Origin: Ammoniphilus sp. CFH 90114 | GTDB taxonomy: Bacteria; Bacillota; Bacilli; Aneurinibacillales; RAOX-1 | DNA: 53,528 nt | Assembly: GCF_004123195.1 (NCBI RefSeq) | Contig: NZ_SDLI01000005.1 | Span: 140,946-194,473 of the forward strand | Direction of reading: 5' to 3' | In this document: piece by piece, positions 25,069 to 34,017 of the stretch | Position numbering within the stretch: the stretch's first letter is position 1 | Layout: each line of letters starts with the position of its first letter | Program-made: the position numbers and the translations under genes | Notes under the pieces: model-generated | Seen by the model: the letters and a program-made list of their open reading frames with translations, nothing else | Told to the model about the DNA's origin: nothing | Databases searched by the model: none

Positions 25069-26016
25069 ATGAGCGGTTTTGAAGTATTCTTAGATCCGAA
25101 TACGCAATGGATCCTCATGGGTTCCATTTTGCTGGGCCTGAGCAGTGGGGTGTTGGGCAGCTTTGCTTATCTTCGCAAACAATCTTTGATGGGGGATGCG
25201 CTGGCTCACGCCGCGCTCCCCGGCGTGTGTATTGCCTTTATGATCACAGGAACGAAATCGATTCTCTTCTTTCTCATCGGGGCAGCAGTTGCTGGTATAT
25301 TGGCTACATTTGCGATCGGTTTTATTACCAGAAACACCCGAATCAAGCAAGATTCAGCACTTGGGATTATTCTCTCTGTGTTCTTTGGATTTGGCATTGT
25401 GCTTCTCACGCAAATTCAGCATAGTGAGAGCGGAAATCAGAGCGGGCTGGATAAATTTTTGTTTGGGCAAGCGGCTTCCATGGTTCAATCCGATGTGAAT
25501 ACGATGATGGTCATTTCCCTATTTTTAATTACCATGTGCATTCTTTTTTTTAAGGAATTCAAGCTGTTAAGCTTTGATCCTGGATTTGCAAGAGGGCTAG
25601 GTTTTCCTGTGGCTTTCCTAGATCAATTGCTCATGTTCCTCATTGTGGTGGCAGTCGTGGTTGGTATTCAAGCGGTAGGTGTTGTTCTAATGGCCTCGTT
25701 GCTGATTACCCCTGCGGTTGCTGCACGCTATTGGACAGAACGGCTAGGTGTCATGGTTGTGTTGTCCGGGTTATTCGGATTGATCAGTGGCTTCTTAGGT
25801 ACCTGGGTGAGCACGATGGCTCATCATTTGCCCACGGGGCCCTTAACCGTTCTGGCAGCTACTATAATCTTTATTTTATCGGTGCTGTTTGCGCCTAAAC
25901 GAGGGGTTATAGCCAAGGTATTGCTCAGGAAGGCTGTAAGGAAGGAAGTACTGATGAATAAAGCGCAATGTAAAGGCAATGGGATGAACCACGTGAAAGA
26001 AGGGAAAGTAGGATGA
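25069..26016 (+). CDS. mntC: Manganese ABC transporter, permease 1
   Basis: A roughly 315-residue ABC-3 family permease with eight or nine helices, including GVLGSFAYLRKQSLMGDALAHAALPG and FDPGFARGLGF, both family hallmarks. AAGGAG at 25055-25060 sits eight bases before ATG 25069, favouring it over a GTG at 25060 that lies inside the ribosome site. The long charged C-terminal tail (about residues 285-315) matches mntC-type proteins, which are longer than their partner. It overlaps the next gene (ATGA). Confidence 0.92.
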   Translation: MSGFEVFLDPNTQWILMGSILLGLSSGVLGSFAYLRKQSLMGDALAHAALPGVCIAFMITGTKSILFFLIGAAVAGILATFAIGFITRNTRIKQDSALGIILSVFFGFGIVLLTQIQHSESGNQSGLDKFLFGQAASMVQSDVNTMMVISLFLITMCILFFKEFKLLSFDPGFARGLGFPVAFLDQLLMFLIVVAVVVGIQAVGVVLMASLLITPAVAARYWTERLGVMVVLSGLFGLISGFLGTWVSTMAHHLPTGPLTVLAATIIFILSVLFAPKRGVIAKVLLRKAVRKEVLMNKAQCKGNGMNHVKEGKVG

Positions 26017-26888
26017 ATGATTTTTGGATTATTTTTACCGGTGCTCTCGTTGCTGCTAGCTGCAGTCTGGTAGGATGCTTCCTGGTCTTGAGGCGCATGG
26101 CCATGGTGGGAGATGCCATTAGTCACTCGGTGCTGCCGGGCATCGTCATCGCTTTTTTAATCAGCGGTTCCCGAGATTCCGTTGCCTTGATGCTGGGGGC
26201 TTCCATTTTAGGCTTAGTTACCGTCTTCCTCATTCAAATGTTTCAAAACAGCGGGGTCCAATCCGATGCCTCGATAGGAGTCGTATTTACCGCTCTTTTT
26301 TCGGTTGGCATTGTGCTGGTAAGCTTATATACGCGGGACATTGACTTGGATTTAGATTGCGTTCTCTATGGTGAAATTGCTTATGTCCCATGGAATACAG
26401 TAGAGATTCTTGGAGTAACGCTGCCTAAATCCGTCTGGTCGGTCGGGGGGGCATTGCTGGTGGGCTTGTTCCTGATTGGCTTGTTCTACAAGCAATTTAA
26501 AGTCTGCAGCTTTGATCCGGCCATGGCCGCAGCCATAGGCATTCCGGTAGCCTTTTTTCACTATTTGCTGATGGGTCTTGTATCCATGACAACTGTTGCT
26601 TCCTTTGAAAGCGTAGGTGCAATCTTAGTTGTTGGGATGCTGGTCGTGCCTCCTGCTACAGCCTACTTGTTAACTGAAAGGCTGGGAGTCATGATCGTTC
26701 TCAGCATAATAATCGGAATCCTTAGTTCCGTGATGGGCTACTACTTGGCTTATCTGCTGGATGCTTCCATTGCAGGGTGTATGATCTCTGTTGCAGGTGG
26801 ATTGTTTGTTCTAGCAGTTCTCTTTTCTCCGAGCCATGGCGTGCTCGCCAAGAAGTGGATGAGGAGAAAAGCATTGCAGGACTTATAA
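26013..26888 (+). CDS. mntD: Manganese ABC transporter, permease 2
   Basis: A 291-residue ABC-3 family permease, paralogous to the gene before it: GCFLVLRRMAMVGDAISHSVLPGIVIAF and FDPAMAAAIGIP correspond to the same blocks. It probably forms the membrane channel as a heterodimer with MntC. The start overlaps the previous stop by four bases. A hairpin follows ten bases after the stop. Confidence 0.92.
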   Translation: MNDFWIIFTGALVAASCSLVGCFLVLRRMAMVGDAISHSVLPGIVIAFLISGSRDSVALMLGASILGLVTVFLIQMFQNSGVQSDASIGVVFTALFSVGIVLVSLYTRDIDLDLDCVLYGEIAYVPWNTVEILGVTLPKSVWSVGGALLVGLFLIGLFYKQFKVCSFDPAMAAAIGIPVAFFHYLLMGLVSMTTVASFESVGAILVVGMLVVPPATAYLLTERLGVMIVLSIIIGILSSVMGYYLAYLLDASIAGCMISVAGGLFVLAVLFSPSHGVLAKKWMRRKALQDL

Positions 26889-26897
26889 AAGGAAAAA

Positions 26898-26930
26898 AGG
26901 GGAAGCTGGGCCAAGGGCTAAGCTTCCCCT
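26898..26930 (+). terminator. Terminator-like hairpin of the mnt operon
   Basis: AGGGGAAGCT pairs perfectly with AGCTTCCCCT around a 13-nt loop. The tail is only moderately T-rich. Confidence 0.65.
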
Positions 26931-27097
26931 ATTCATATTCACAGATGCATCTTTATTCATGGATAAGTATTACAATGATTCCGTTTGGGGTTCCTATTCC
27001 AAATAAAATAGTATTCCCTGGCGGGAAGGACTTCGTCATTTATGAAGTAAGGTGAATAAATTCAATTCAAAGACTACGAAAAATATAGAGAAAATAA

Positions 27098-27166
27098 TTT
27101 ACTTTTACATTATATCAATTTATACTAATTGTACACCGTATTCTGGATTCGGTATCCTGTATACAG
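27098..27166 (+). promoter_or_regulatory. Promoter and GntR-type operator of the TRAP operon
   Basis: TTTACT (27098-27103) and TATACT (27121-27126) are 17 bp apart. CTGTATACAG (27157-27166) is a perfect 10-bp palindrome of the kind bound by FCD-type GntR regulators, and lies 28 bp before the start of the gntR gene. Autoregulation of the whole operon is the likely meaning. Confidence 0.6.
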
Positions 27167-27193
27167 TAAATTGGAGGAAGGAGACCTATTTTC

Positions 27194-27856
27194 GTGCTCG
27201 CGAAACTACCACAATCAGAAACGTTGTCTGATCGAGCATACCGTGAGTTGAAGAGAGCGATTATTCAAGGAGACTTTCTTCCAGGAGATCCGTTGCCCGA
27301 GGAATCGATAGCGGGAATGCTTGGAATTAGCCGCACCCCTCTGCGTAAAGCTATAACTAGATTAGCGTATGAAGGGTTAGTAGAACTAGAAACAGGGAAA
27401 AAGGCAAAGGTGGCTGAGTATAGTCAGATGGATCTGGATCATACTCTGCAGCTTCGTCAATTACTTGAACCCTTCAATGCCCAACAGATTGCTTCTTATA
27501 TGACAGACGATTGGTTGGACAAGCTGGATGAATTGATCCAAGAGCAGAAAGAGGCCATCGATCAGAATGATATGTATCAATTTATAGAGAGTGACAGTCG
27601 GTTCCATATTATGCTTGCGGAGATGAACAGCAACCATAAACTGAAAGAATTCATTGAGCAACTTAACACTCATTTCTATCGAAACTATTTAATTCTTTCC
27701 GGCACCTTGGAAGAGTACGCAGCGATTGCTTTCTCTGAACATTTGCCAATTATTGAGGCGCTTCGTCATCGCCAACCCGGGGCTGCCGGTGAAGCGATGA
27801 AAATCCATATACAGAATATCGAAGCAAGACTAAAACAAGTTGCCAAGGAGGTCTAG
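27194..27856 (+). CDS. GntR-family regulator, FadR/FCD subfamily
   Basis: A 220-residue regulator: a winged helix at about residues 10-75 (YRELKRAIIQGDFLPGDPLPEESIAGMLGISRTPLRKAITRLAYEGLVE) and an all-helical FCD domain with FHIMLAEMNSNHKL and a metal-site histidine pattern (SEHLPIIEAL, IHIQNIEARL). FCD domains bind organic acids, often through a metal. The start is GTG after AAGGAG. The downstream TRAP genes begin 1 base after the stop, so the regulator and transporter are co-transcribed and the imported substrate or a product is its likely inducer. Confidence 0.92.
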   Translation: MLAKLPQSETLSDRAYRELKRAIIQGDFLPGDPLPEESIAGMLGISRTPLRKAITRLAYEGLVELETGKKAKVAEYSQMDLDHTLQLRQLLEPFNAQQIASYMTDDWLDKLDELIQEQKEAIDQNDMYQFIESDSRFHIMLAEMNSNHKLKEFIEQLNTHFYRNYLILSGTLEEYAAIAFSEHLPIIEALRHRQPGAAGEAMKIHIQNIEARLKQVAKEV

Positions 27857-27857
27857 T

Positions 27858-28910
27858 ATGAAAAAGTTAACATCATTTTTGATGGCATCCGTTCTTCTAG
27901 TTCTAACCGCTTGCGGAGGCGGAAACCAAACTCAACCCGCAGCATCAGAATCAAATTCAAGTTCTGCAACAGCGCCAGCGGCGAAGTCAGGGGAATTCAA
28001 CCTTCGAATTGCCCACTTGGTTCCGGAGAATCATTCAAGTCATCTCGCTCTGGAAAAGTTTAAAGAAACAGTAGAAACGAAAACGGAAGGAAGGGTAAAG
28101 GTAACTTTATATCCTAACGGATCTTTATTTGGATCTGACCGCGAGGCTATTGAAGCTGTACAGCTAGGGAACGTAGAAATGACCTTGCCTGCTTTAGCCC
28201 CTATTTCCGGATTTAACAAAAAATTTATGGTTTTTGACTTGCCTTTCTTATTTAAAAGTGAGGAGGCCGCTCGAAATGCTTTAGATGGAGAACTAGGAAC
28301 AACCTTACTTAAAGACTTAGAAGGAAATGGTTTCAAAGGACTCGTGTTTGCTGAAAATGGTTTCCGTCACATGTCTAATAATGTAAAGCCAATCCAAACT
28401 CCAGAGGATCTGAAAGGGATTAAATTCCGTACACTGGAAAGTCCTGTACATACAGCGACATTCAATGCCTTTGGAGCGAATGCCTCTCCTTTCGCCTTTG
28501 GAGAGTTGTATACAGCCTTGCAGCAAAAGGTATATGATGCGATGGAATGCCCGATTTCTCTTTACTATACAAACAAATTCTATGAAGTTCAGAAGTATTT
28601 GACTCTAAGTGGTCACGTCTACATGTCTACCATTCTATTGTCCAACTTAGACTTCTATAACAGCTTGCCTGCTGATGTTCAAAAGGTGATCGAAGAAGCA
28701 AGCGTAGAGTTCCGTGATTATCAGCGCCAGCTGTGTGAAGAGCAAAACGATAAGTTCTTGGCAGACTTGAAGGCGAGCGGTATGGAAGTGAATGAATTGA
28801 CTTCAGAGCAAAAAGACGCTTTTGTTGCTGCCTCTAAGCCGGTATATGATGAGTTCGCTGCAGAGATCGGACAAGATCTTATTGATCTTGCTTTAAAGTC
28901 TAACGAATAA
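27858..28910 (+). CDS. dctP: TRAP transporter solute-binding lipoprotein DctP
   Basis: A 350-residue TRAP binding protein with lipobox VLTAC (Cys19). Family blocks include LRIAHLVPENHSSHLALEKFKETVETKTEGRVKV, YPNGSLFGSDREAIEAVQLG, the carboxylate-binding arginine in GIKFRTLESPVHTATFNAFGA and the YTALQQKVYDAMECP stretch. TRAP proteins bind carboxylate-bearing solutes outside the cell for sodium-driven uptake. AAGGAGG fixes the ATG at 27858; an in-frame upstream ATG at 27840 lies within the gntR gene. The exact ligand is not readable, but the enzymes downstream suggest an amino-acid derivative. Confidence 0.93.
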   Translation: MKKLTSFLMASVLLVLTACGGGNQTQPAASESNSSSATAPAAKSGEFNLRIAHLVPENHSSHLALEKFKETVETKTEGRVKVTLYPNGSLFGSDREAIEAVQLGNVEMTLPALAPISGFNKKFMVFDLPFLFKSEEAARNALDGELGTTLLKDLEGNGFKGLVFAENGFRHMSNNVKPIQTPEDLKGIKFRTLESPVHTATFNAFGANASPFAFGELYTALQQKVYDAMECPISLYYTNKFYEVQKYLTLSGHVYMSTILLSNLDFYNSLPADVQKVIEEASVEFRDYQRQLCEEQNDKFLADLKASGMEVNELTSEQKDAFVAASKPVYDEFAAEIGQDLIDLALKSNE

Positions 28911-28918
28911 TAATCAGA

Positions 28919-28944
28919 GGGATTCCTGCTAGGGGAATCCCTTT
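28919..28944 (+). other. Attenuating hairpin between dctP and dctQ
   Basis: GGGATTCC pairs with GGAATCCC around a short loop and only three T residues follow. Such hairpins let the binding protein message outnumber the permease message. Confidence 0.6.
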
Positions 28945-28972
28945 ATCTAAATTGTGGAAGAGGGGGACACTT

Positions 28973-29479
28973 GTGTCTATTCGAAAATTACTAGATGAGA
29001 AATTGGAAGAGGGCTTCCTTGTCTTAACGATGGTAATCATGGTCGTCCTGATATTTTCCCAAGTGATCAGCCGTTACATTATAGGATCCTCCTTAAGCTG
29101 GTCCGAGGAGCTTGCCCGTTATATCCATATATGGCAAGTGTGGATTGGCGCAAGTTATGCTGTCCGTAAAAGCGCCCATATTAAAGTCGAGGCATTCAAG
29201 AAAATATTTAATGAAAAAATCCAAAAAATTATCGATCTTTTTGCGTTATTGGCTTGGTTTGGTCTATCTTTATTCCTCGCCATTCAGGGAACACAGATGG
29301 TGATGAAGATGTTCAAGGCGGGACAAACCTCACCAGCGATGGAAATCCCCATGTGGATTCTCTTCACTGCGATTCCTCTCGGTGGACTATTAATGTCCAT
29401 CAGACTCATTCAGCAAGTCATCTGGTTATTTCAATGCTCTAGTCCCTCTCCAGATATGTCGGATTCTAAAAGCGCTTAA
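28973..29479 (+). CDS. dctQ: TRAP transporter small permease DctQ
   Basis: About 168 residues with four membrane helices and the family core FSQVISRYIIGSSLSWSEELARYIHIWQVWIGASYAVRKSAHIKVE. It joins the large permease in the membrane. AGAGGGGG lies before the GTG at 28973; the open frame also reaches a TTG at 28952, which has no ribosome site. It lies between dctP and dctM in the usual order. Confidence 0.92.
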   Translation: MSIRKLLDEKLEEGFLVLTMVIMVVLIFSQVISRYIIGSSLSWSEELARYIHIWQVWIGASYAVRKSAHIKVEAFKKIFNEKIQKIIDLFALLAWFGLSLFLAIQGTQMVMKMFKAGQTSPAMEIPMWILFTAIPLGGLLMSIRLIQQVIWLFQCSSPSPDMSDSKSA

Positions 29480-29502
29480 GCGAGCAGAAAGGAGGAGTGT
29501 CC

Positions 29503-30786
29503 GTGACTATTGCAACACTGTTTGGAAGTCTGTTCCTGTTCATATTACTTAATGTCCCTATAGCCATAGCTTTAGGCCTATCCGCCCTACTGACGATCGC
29601 GTTCACCACAGACTTGACTGTCAGCATTATTACGCAAAAAGCGTTTACGGCCTTAGATTCATTCCCGCTTATGGCGATTCCGTTTTTTATGCTGGCTGGA
29701 ATCTTAATGGGGAAAGGCGGCGTTTCGAAAAGATTGCTGGATCTAGCCACCGTTCTCGTCGGATGGATGGTCGGAGGCCTTGCCATGGTAACCGTTGTGG
29801 CTTGTATGTTTTTTGCAGCTATTTCAGGGTCTGGCCCAGCGACGGTAGCGGCCATAGGATCCTTCATGATTCCAGCCATGAAAGAGAAGCAATATGGTTC
29901 CGGTTTTGCTGCGGCCCTAACGGCCACGGCGGGTTCCATTGGAGTTATCATTCCTCCAAGTATTCCTTTTGTTTTATATGGAGTCATCGGAAGTGTGTCG
30001 GTCGGAAGCATGTTCTTGGCTGGTGTCCTTCCTGGTTTGGTCATCAGCTTAGGCTTGATGATCGTTTCCTATATGATTTCTAAAAAGAATAACTATGCTC
30101 CGGTTACGACAGAGAGAGTAACCTTTGCCAGGGTGCTAAGTGCCGTCTATGAAGCCAAGTGGGCCCTGCTGATTCCCGTCATTATTCTGGGGGGGATCTA
30201 CGGAGGGATCTTTTCTCCTACCGAAGCGGCTGTTGTTGCCGTAGTGTACGCAGCCATCATTGGGGTGTTTGTGCATCGAGAGCTGGGATGGAAGGAAGTC
30301 TATGATAGTTTAGTAGAAGCTGTTCTTATCAATGTTTCGACCATGATTATTATTGGTCTCTCGATCTCCTTTGCTTACATCATGACACTCGAGCAAATTC
30401 CCAATGCCATCGGACAATATATTACATCTCTATCGGATAGCAAGTTTGTCATTCTTCTAGCTATCAATGTCTTTCTTTTAATCGTAGGGATGTTTATTGA
30501 CACCATCTCTGCTTTGGTCGTCTTAACGCCGATCTTGTTGCCCGTTGTGACACAAGTGGGAGTAGATCCCGTTCACTTCGGCGTGATTCTCGTGGCGAAT
30601 CTGGCGATTGGCTTTATTACACCACCGCTCGGTGTGAATTTATTTGTGGCATCAAGCGTAAGTAAAATTCCTCTTGAACGAATAACGGTAGCGGTCGTTC
30701 CCTTCTTGATCATGATGCTGATTACTCTTTTTGTAATCACGTATGTTCCAACGCTGTCCACATGGCTGCCATCGCTATTCAAGTAA
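29503..30786 (+). CDS. dctM: TRAP transporter large permease DctM
   Basis: About 427 residues with twelve or so membrane helices. The blocks ALDSFPLMAIPFFMLAGILMGKGG, AAISGSGPATVAAIGS, ITPPLGVNLFVASSVSKIPLE and GMFIDTISALVVLTPILLPV are signatures of the DctM/Na-driven permease family. AAAGGAGG at 29488-29495 places the start at GTG 29503 rather than the GTG at 29497. It completes the three-part TRAP importer. Confidence 0.94.
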   Translation: MTIATLFGSLFLFILLNVPIAIALGLSALLTIAFTTDLTVSIITQKAFTALDSFPLMAIPFFMLAGILMGKGGVSKRLLDLATVLVGWMVGGLAMVTVVACMFFAAISGSGPATVAAIGSFMIPAMKEKQYGSGFAAALTATAGSIGVIIPPSIPFVLYGVIGSVSVGSMFLAGVLPGLVISLGLMIVSYMISKKNNYAPVTTERVTFARVLSAVYEAKWALLIPVIILGGIYGGIFSPTEAAVVAVVYAAIIGVFVHRELGWKEVYDSLVEAVLINVSTMIIIGLSISFAYIMTLEQIPNAIGQYITSLSDSKFVILLAINVFLLIVGMFIDTISALVVLTPILLPVVTQVGVDPVHFGVILVANLAIGFITPPLGVNLFVASSVSKIPLERITVAVVPFLIMMLITLFVITYVPTLSTWLPSLFK

Positions 30787-30810
30787 AAGAACAAAAATGG
30801 AGGATAAGGA

Positions 30811-31974
30811 ATGAAGGATCTTCTCAACAAAAGAGTAAAAAAACTTTCTGTGCCCGGAATTCGACATTTCTCCAATTTGGTCTCTCAATTCCCGGATGCG
30901 ATCAATTTAACGATTGGACAACCGGATTTTCCGACACCGGAGCATATCAAGCAGGCTGGCATACAGGCGGTTGAAGAAAATAAAACGGGCTATACACATA
31001 ATGCCGGGTTGTATGAATTAAGAAAAGCCGTTAGTGAATTTGTTCATGAAAAATATCAGCTTTCCTATGATCCTGAGAAGGAAATCATTACGACCAATGG
31101 CGCAAGTGAAGCACTAGATATCGCCTTCAGAACGATCTTAGAAGAGGGCTGTGAAGTCATTCTTCCGGCCCCGGTCTATCCCGGATATGCACCTTTAATC
31201 GAACTATGTGGTGCGGTTCCCGTTTATGTGGATACAAGTATCACGGAGTTTCAGGTAACGGCAGATGCCATTGCCGAAAAGATAACGGAACGTACACGTT
31301 GTATTGTTCTGCCTTATCCCTCCAATCCATTAGGAAGCGTGACGGACTCGGATAACCTGCTTCAACTGGCCGATCTGTTAAAGGATAAAAAGATCTTCGT
31401 CGTTTCGGATGAAATTTATAGTGAGCTCGTTTATGAGGGGGAACATATCTCCATTGCCTCTCTCCCTGGTATGCGAGAGAAGACCATTGTCATTAACGGG
31501 GTTTCGAAATCTCACTCCATGACGGGTTGGAGAATTGGATTTACTTGCGCTCCTGCCTACTTAAGTGAAGAAATGCTGAAAGTTCACTTGTACAGCACGA
31601 TAGCTTCTTGCACCATCAGTCAGTACGCTGCACTCGAGGCATTGACTCATGGACTTCATGACCCAGCAGAAATGAAAAAAGAGTACCAAAAGAGACGGAA
31701 CTATGTTTATGATCGACTCATCGGCATGGGATTAGATGCGATTCTGCCGAACGGAGCCTTTTATCTGTTCGCCTCTATTAAAAAGCTTGACATGAAATCT
31801 TATGATTTCGCCATCGGGTTGCTTGAGGAAGAAAGAGTCGCGGTCGTTCCAGGAAGTACTTTCTCCGAATATGGTGAAGGTTATATCCGGATCTCGTATG
31901 CCAGTTCGCTAGAGGTGTTACAAGAAGGGATGAACCGCATGGAACGTTATATTCAAAAGATAAAGGAGAGTTAG
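30811..31974 (+). CDS. Class I/II PLP aminotransferase, PatA-like
   Basis: A 387-residue fold-type I aminotransferase. PLP-lysine is Lys233 in INGVSKSHSMTGWRIGF; the family blocks LTIGQPDFPTPEHI, YTHNAGLYELRKAV, VLPYPSNPLGS and VSDEIYSELVYEG are present. The wording is close to B. subtilis PatA, which aminates N-acetyl-LL-diaminopimelate, but its position after a TRAP importer and before a RocB-like hydrolase suggests a catabolic role on the imported substrate. It begins 24 bases after dctM with AAGGA upstream. Confidence 0.9.
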   Translation: MKDLLNKRVKKLSVPGIRHFSNLVSQFPDAINLTIGQPDFPTPEHIKQAGIQAVEENKTGYTHNAGLYELRKAVSEFVHEKYQLSYDPEKEIITTNGASEALDIAFRTILEEGCEVILPAPVYPGYAPLIELCGAVPVYVDTSITEFQVTADAIAEKITERTRCIVLPYPSNPLGSVTDSDNLLQLADLLKDKKIFVVSDEIYSELVYEGEHISIASLPGMREKTIVINGVSKSHSMTGWRIGFTCAPAYLSEEMLKVHLYSTIASCTISQYAALEALTHGLHDPAEMKKEYQKRRNYVYDRLIGMGLDAILPNGAFYLFASIKKLDMKSYDFAIGLLEEERVAVVPGSTFSEYGEGYIRISYASSLEVLQEGMNRMERYIQKIKES

Positions 31975-31979
31975 GTCCC

Positions 31980-33632
31980 ATGTTATCGTGTAAAGAAGAA
32001 GTACTGTCTATAACGAAGCAGTTAGTGGAAGTCGAGAGCGTAGTGAACACACAAGGGGAAGCCGCCATGGCTCACCATATTTACGAAACCATATCACAGT
32101 GGCCATACTTCAAGAACAATCCGAGTTCACTTGTGCTAGAAAAAACCCTGAATGATGAACAGGTCCGATATAATGTACTTGCTCGAGTCGAAGGGACCAA
32201 AGCACCGAGTCCTCGAACGATGATCCTGATGGGGCATTTGGACACTGTAGGCATTGAGGATTTTAACCAGCTCAAACCGCTAGCTTGCAGTCCGGATCCG
32301 CTAAGGGAAGAGATGAGGAAGGAAGAAGTCTCTCCACTGATCCGTGAACACTTAGAATCAGGGGAGTGGATGTTCGGACGAGGGTCCCTCGATATGAAAA
32401 GCGGCGTTGCCAGTCACATGTATTTGTTAAAGTATTATTCGGAGAACCCTGATCTGTTATCCGGCAACTTAATATTGATCTCGGAATGCGATGAAGAAGA
32501 CAGCTCGCACGGTATTCTTTCCGCCCTAAAAACCTTACTTTCCTGGAAAAAGGAATACGGACTGGATTATGTAGGAGCCATCAACTCCGATTTTGTTTCC
32601 CCTCGATATGAAGGGGACAATAACCGTTACATCTACAGGGGGACCGTCGGTAAATTGCTTCCGTCCTTCTTCATTACCGGAGCAGAAACCCATGTTGGAT
32701 CCTGCTTTGAAGGGTTAGATCCCAATTTTATTGCCGCCTATTTAACCAAGCAAATCAATTATAATCCCGAATTATGTGATGAGGGGCTTGGGGAAATCAC
32801 CGTCCCACCGGTATCATTGAAACAGACCGATTTGAAGCCTAGCTATACGGTACAAACCGCCTTGTCAGCCTATGTCTACTATAACTTCTTTGTCCATTCC
32901 TGGACCCCTAAAGATGTTTTGGACAAATTGAAGCAGCAAGCGGAACTCGCTTTTAGTCAAGCTTTAGAAGAGTTTAAGAATAACTATCAAGCCTATTGTA
33001 AATCAAGCGGGGAGCCCTACCGGGAACCGGAATGGAAACCAAGGGTTCTCACCTATGAGGAGATGGATCAGCAGCTTCAGGAATTTTATGGCGAGACGTA
33101 TTCTTTACATATGCGTGAATTCAAGGAACAGCTATTAGAAGATCAAAGCCTCGATACCCGTATGTTTTCCGCACGGGTAGTGGAGGAAGCTTGGAAGTGG
33201 ATGAAGGATCGAAGCCCAGCGATCATTTTGTTTTATTCCTCTCTCTACTCGCCAAGGATTGAATTATCCGGGAAGGACGAGAAAGAGCGCACGTTAATAG
33301 AGGGATTGGATAAAGCGTTAGAGGAAGTCCAGCCGTATTATCCTCATCCGATGGTCATTCGAAACTTCTTCCCTTATATTTCGGATATGAGCTTTGTGGC
33401 CTTAAGTGACGACGAACAAGCCATTGACGCGATGATCCAAAACACACCATGCTGGGGCAAAAAGCTCAAGGTTGAATTTGATGATATCCGCGCCTTGCAG
33501 GTTCCAGTTATTAATATCGGACCTTATGGATGGGATGCGCATAAGAAGTATGAAAGAGTCGAAATGGAATATTCCTTTCACATCGTTCCCAACCTGACTA
33601 ATTCGGTTATCCAGTATTTGTTAGGGGAATAG
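31980..33632 (+). CDS. M20-family hydrolase, RocB-like
   Basis: A 550-residue protein of the M20 metallopeptidase superfamily with the long architecture of RocB. Metal-site motifs visible are GHLDTVG (His86, Asp88), FGRGSLDMKSG (Asp138) and ISECDEEDSSHG. M20 enzymes split amide bonds such as those of N-acyl amino acids or dipeptides in the cytoplasm. RocB is named for arginine use in B. subtilis but its reaction is not settled. It starts five bases after the aminotransferase and ends the operon at a good terminator. Confidence 0.88.
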   Translation: MLSCKEEVLSITKQLVEVESVVNTQGEAAMAHHIYETISQWPYFKNNPSSLVLEKTLNDEQVRYNVLARVEGTKAPSPRTMILMGHLDTVGIEDFNQLKPLACSPDPLREEMRKEEVSPLIREHLESGEWMFGRGSLDMKSGVASHMYLLKYYSENPDLLSGNLILISECDEEDSSHGILSALKTLLSWKKEYGLDYVGAINSDFVSPRYEGDNNRYIYRGTVGKLLPSFFITGAETHVGSCFEGLDPNFIAAYLTKQINYNPELCDEGLGEITVPPVSLKQTDLKPSYTVQTALSAYVYYNFFVHSWTPKDVLDKLKQQAELAFSQALEEFKNNYQAYCKSSGEPYREPEWKPRVLTYEEMDQQLQEFYGETYSLHMREFKEQLLEDQSLDTRMFSARVVEEAWKWMKDRSPAIILFYSSLYSPRIELSGKDEKERTLIEGLDKALEEVQPYYPHPMVIRNFFPYISDMSFVALSDDEQAIDAMIQNTPCWGKKLKVEFDDIRALQVPVINIGPYGWDAHKKYERVEMEYSFHIVPNLTNSVIQYLLGE

Positions 33633-33683
33633 GGGACAATAGAGAATATAGTAAGGATTTCCGCTTCTTTGTCTATCGGAAAC

Positions 33684-33716
33684 AAAAGCCGGCTCCCTTC
33701 GTGGGAACCGGCTTTT
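33684..33716 (+). terminator. Terminator of the TRAP operon
   Basis: AAAAGCCGGCTCCC pairs with GGGAACCGGCTTTT with one mismatch around TTCGT, about 50 nt after the stop. Confidence 0.85.
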
Positions 33717-33745
33717 AGATTTATCCTCCGTTTTACGAAAGACGA

Positions 33746-33853
33746 TTATACTTTAAACCTTTTTATCAAATCCTGTAATTCGTCAGCCATTGAGTCCTCA
33801 TGCGTTAATAGAGCAGTTTGATTCTTATGTTCCACCCACTGTAAAGACTTACG
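33746..33853 (-). pseudogene. Remnant of a chemoreceptor C-terminus
   Basis: Read on the minus strand the DNA gives WVEHKNQTALL, then SMADELQDLIKRFKV and a TAA stop. This is the typical tail of a methyl-accepting chemotaxis protein; the intact receptor at 38087 ends in [17 protein letters not shown] just upstream of this stretch and the lack of any signalling hairpin show it is only a fragment. Confidence 0.55.
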
Positions 33854-33903
33854 ATACTACTGCAGTTAAATAGAACGAGAGATAACTAGTAGTATTAGAT
33901 CTA

Positions 33904-33930
33904 AACGGGCTCACGAGGGCTCGTTTTTTT
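33904..33930 (+). terminator. Terminator-like hairpin upstream of the nreC-like gene
   Basis: AACGGGCTC pairs over nine positions with GGGCTCGTT (two G-U pairs) and a run of T follows. It insulates the regulator promoter from upstream transcription. Confidence 0.75.
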
Positions 33931-33947
33931 GTGAAAAAATAAGAAAA

Positions 33948-33977
33948 ATGCCATTCTTTGTCTGGATTTGCTATAAT
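33948..33977 (+). promoter_or_regulatory. Extended -10 promoter of the nreC-like gene
   Basis: TGCTATAAT is an extended -10 element (TATAAT at 33972-33977). A weak -35, ATGCCA, lies 18 bp upstream at 33948-33953. Confidence 0.65.
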
Positions 33978-34017
33978 GTAGGTAAATAAAACTAAGACTA
34001 AAGTAGGATGGGTTCGA

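Noticed and set aside
29466-30044. A 192-codon open frame on the minus strand
   Set aside because: It lies wholly antisense to dctQ-dctM, is rich in the low-complexity composition typical of shadows of membrane genes, and has no start signal.
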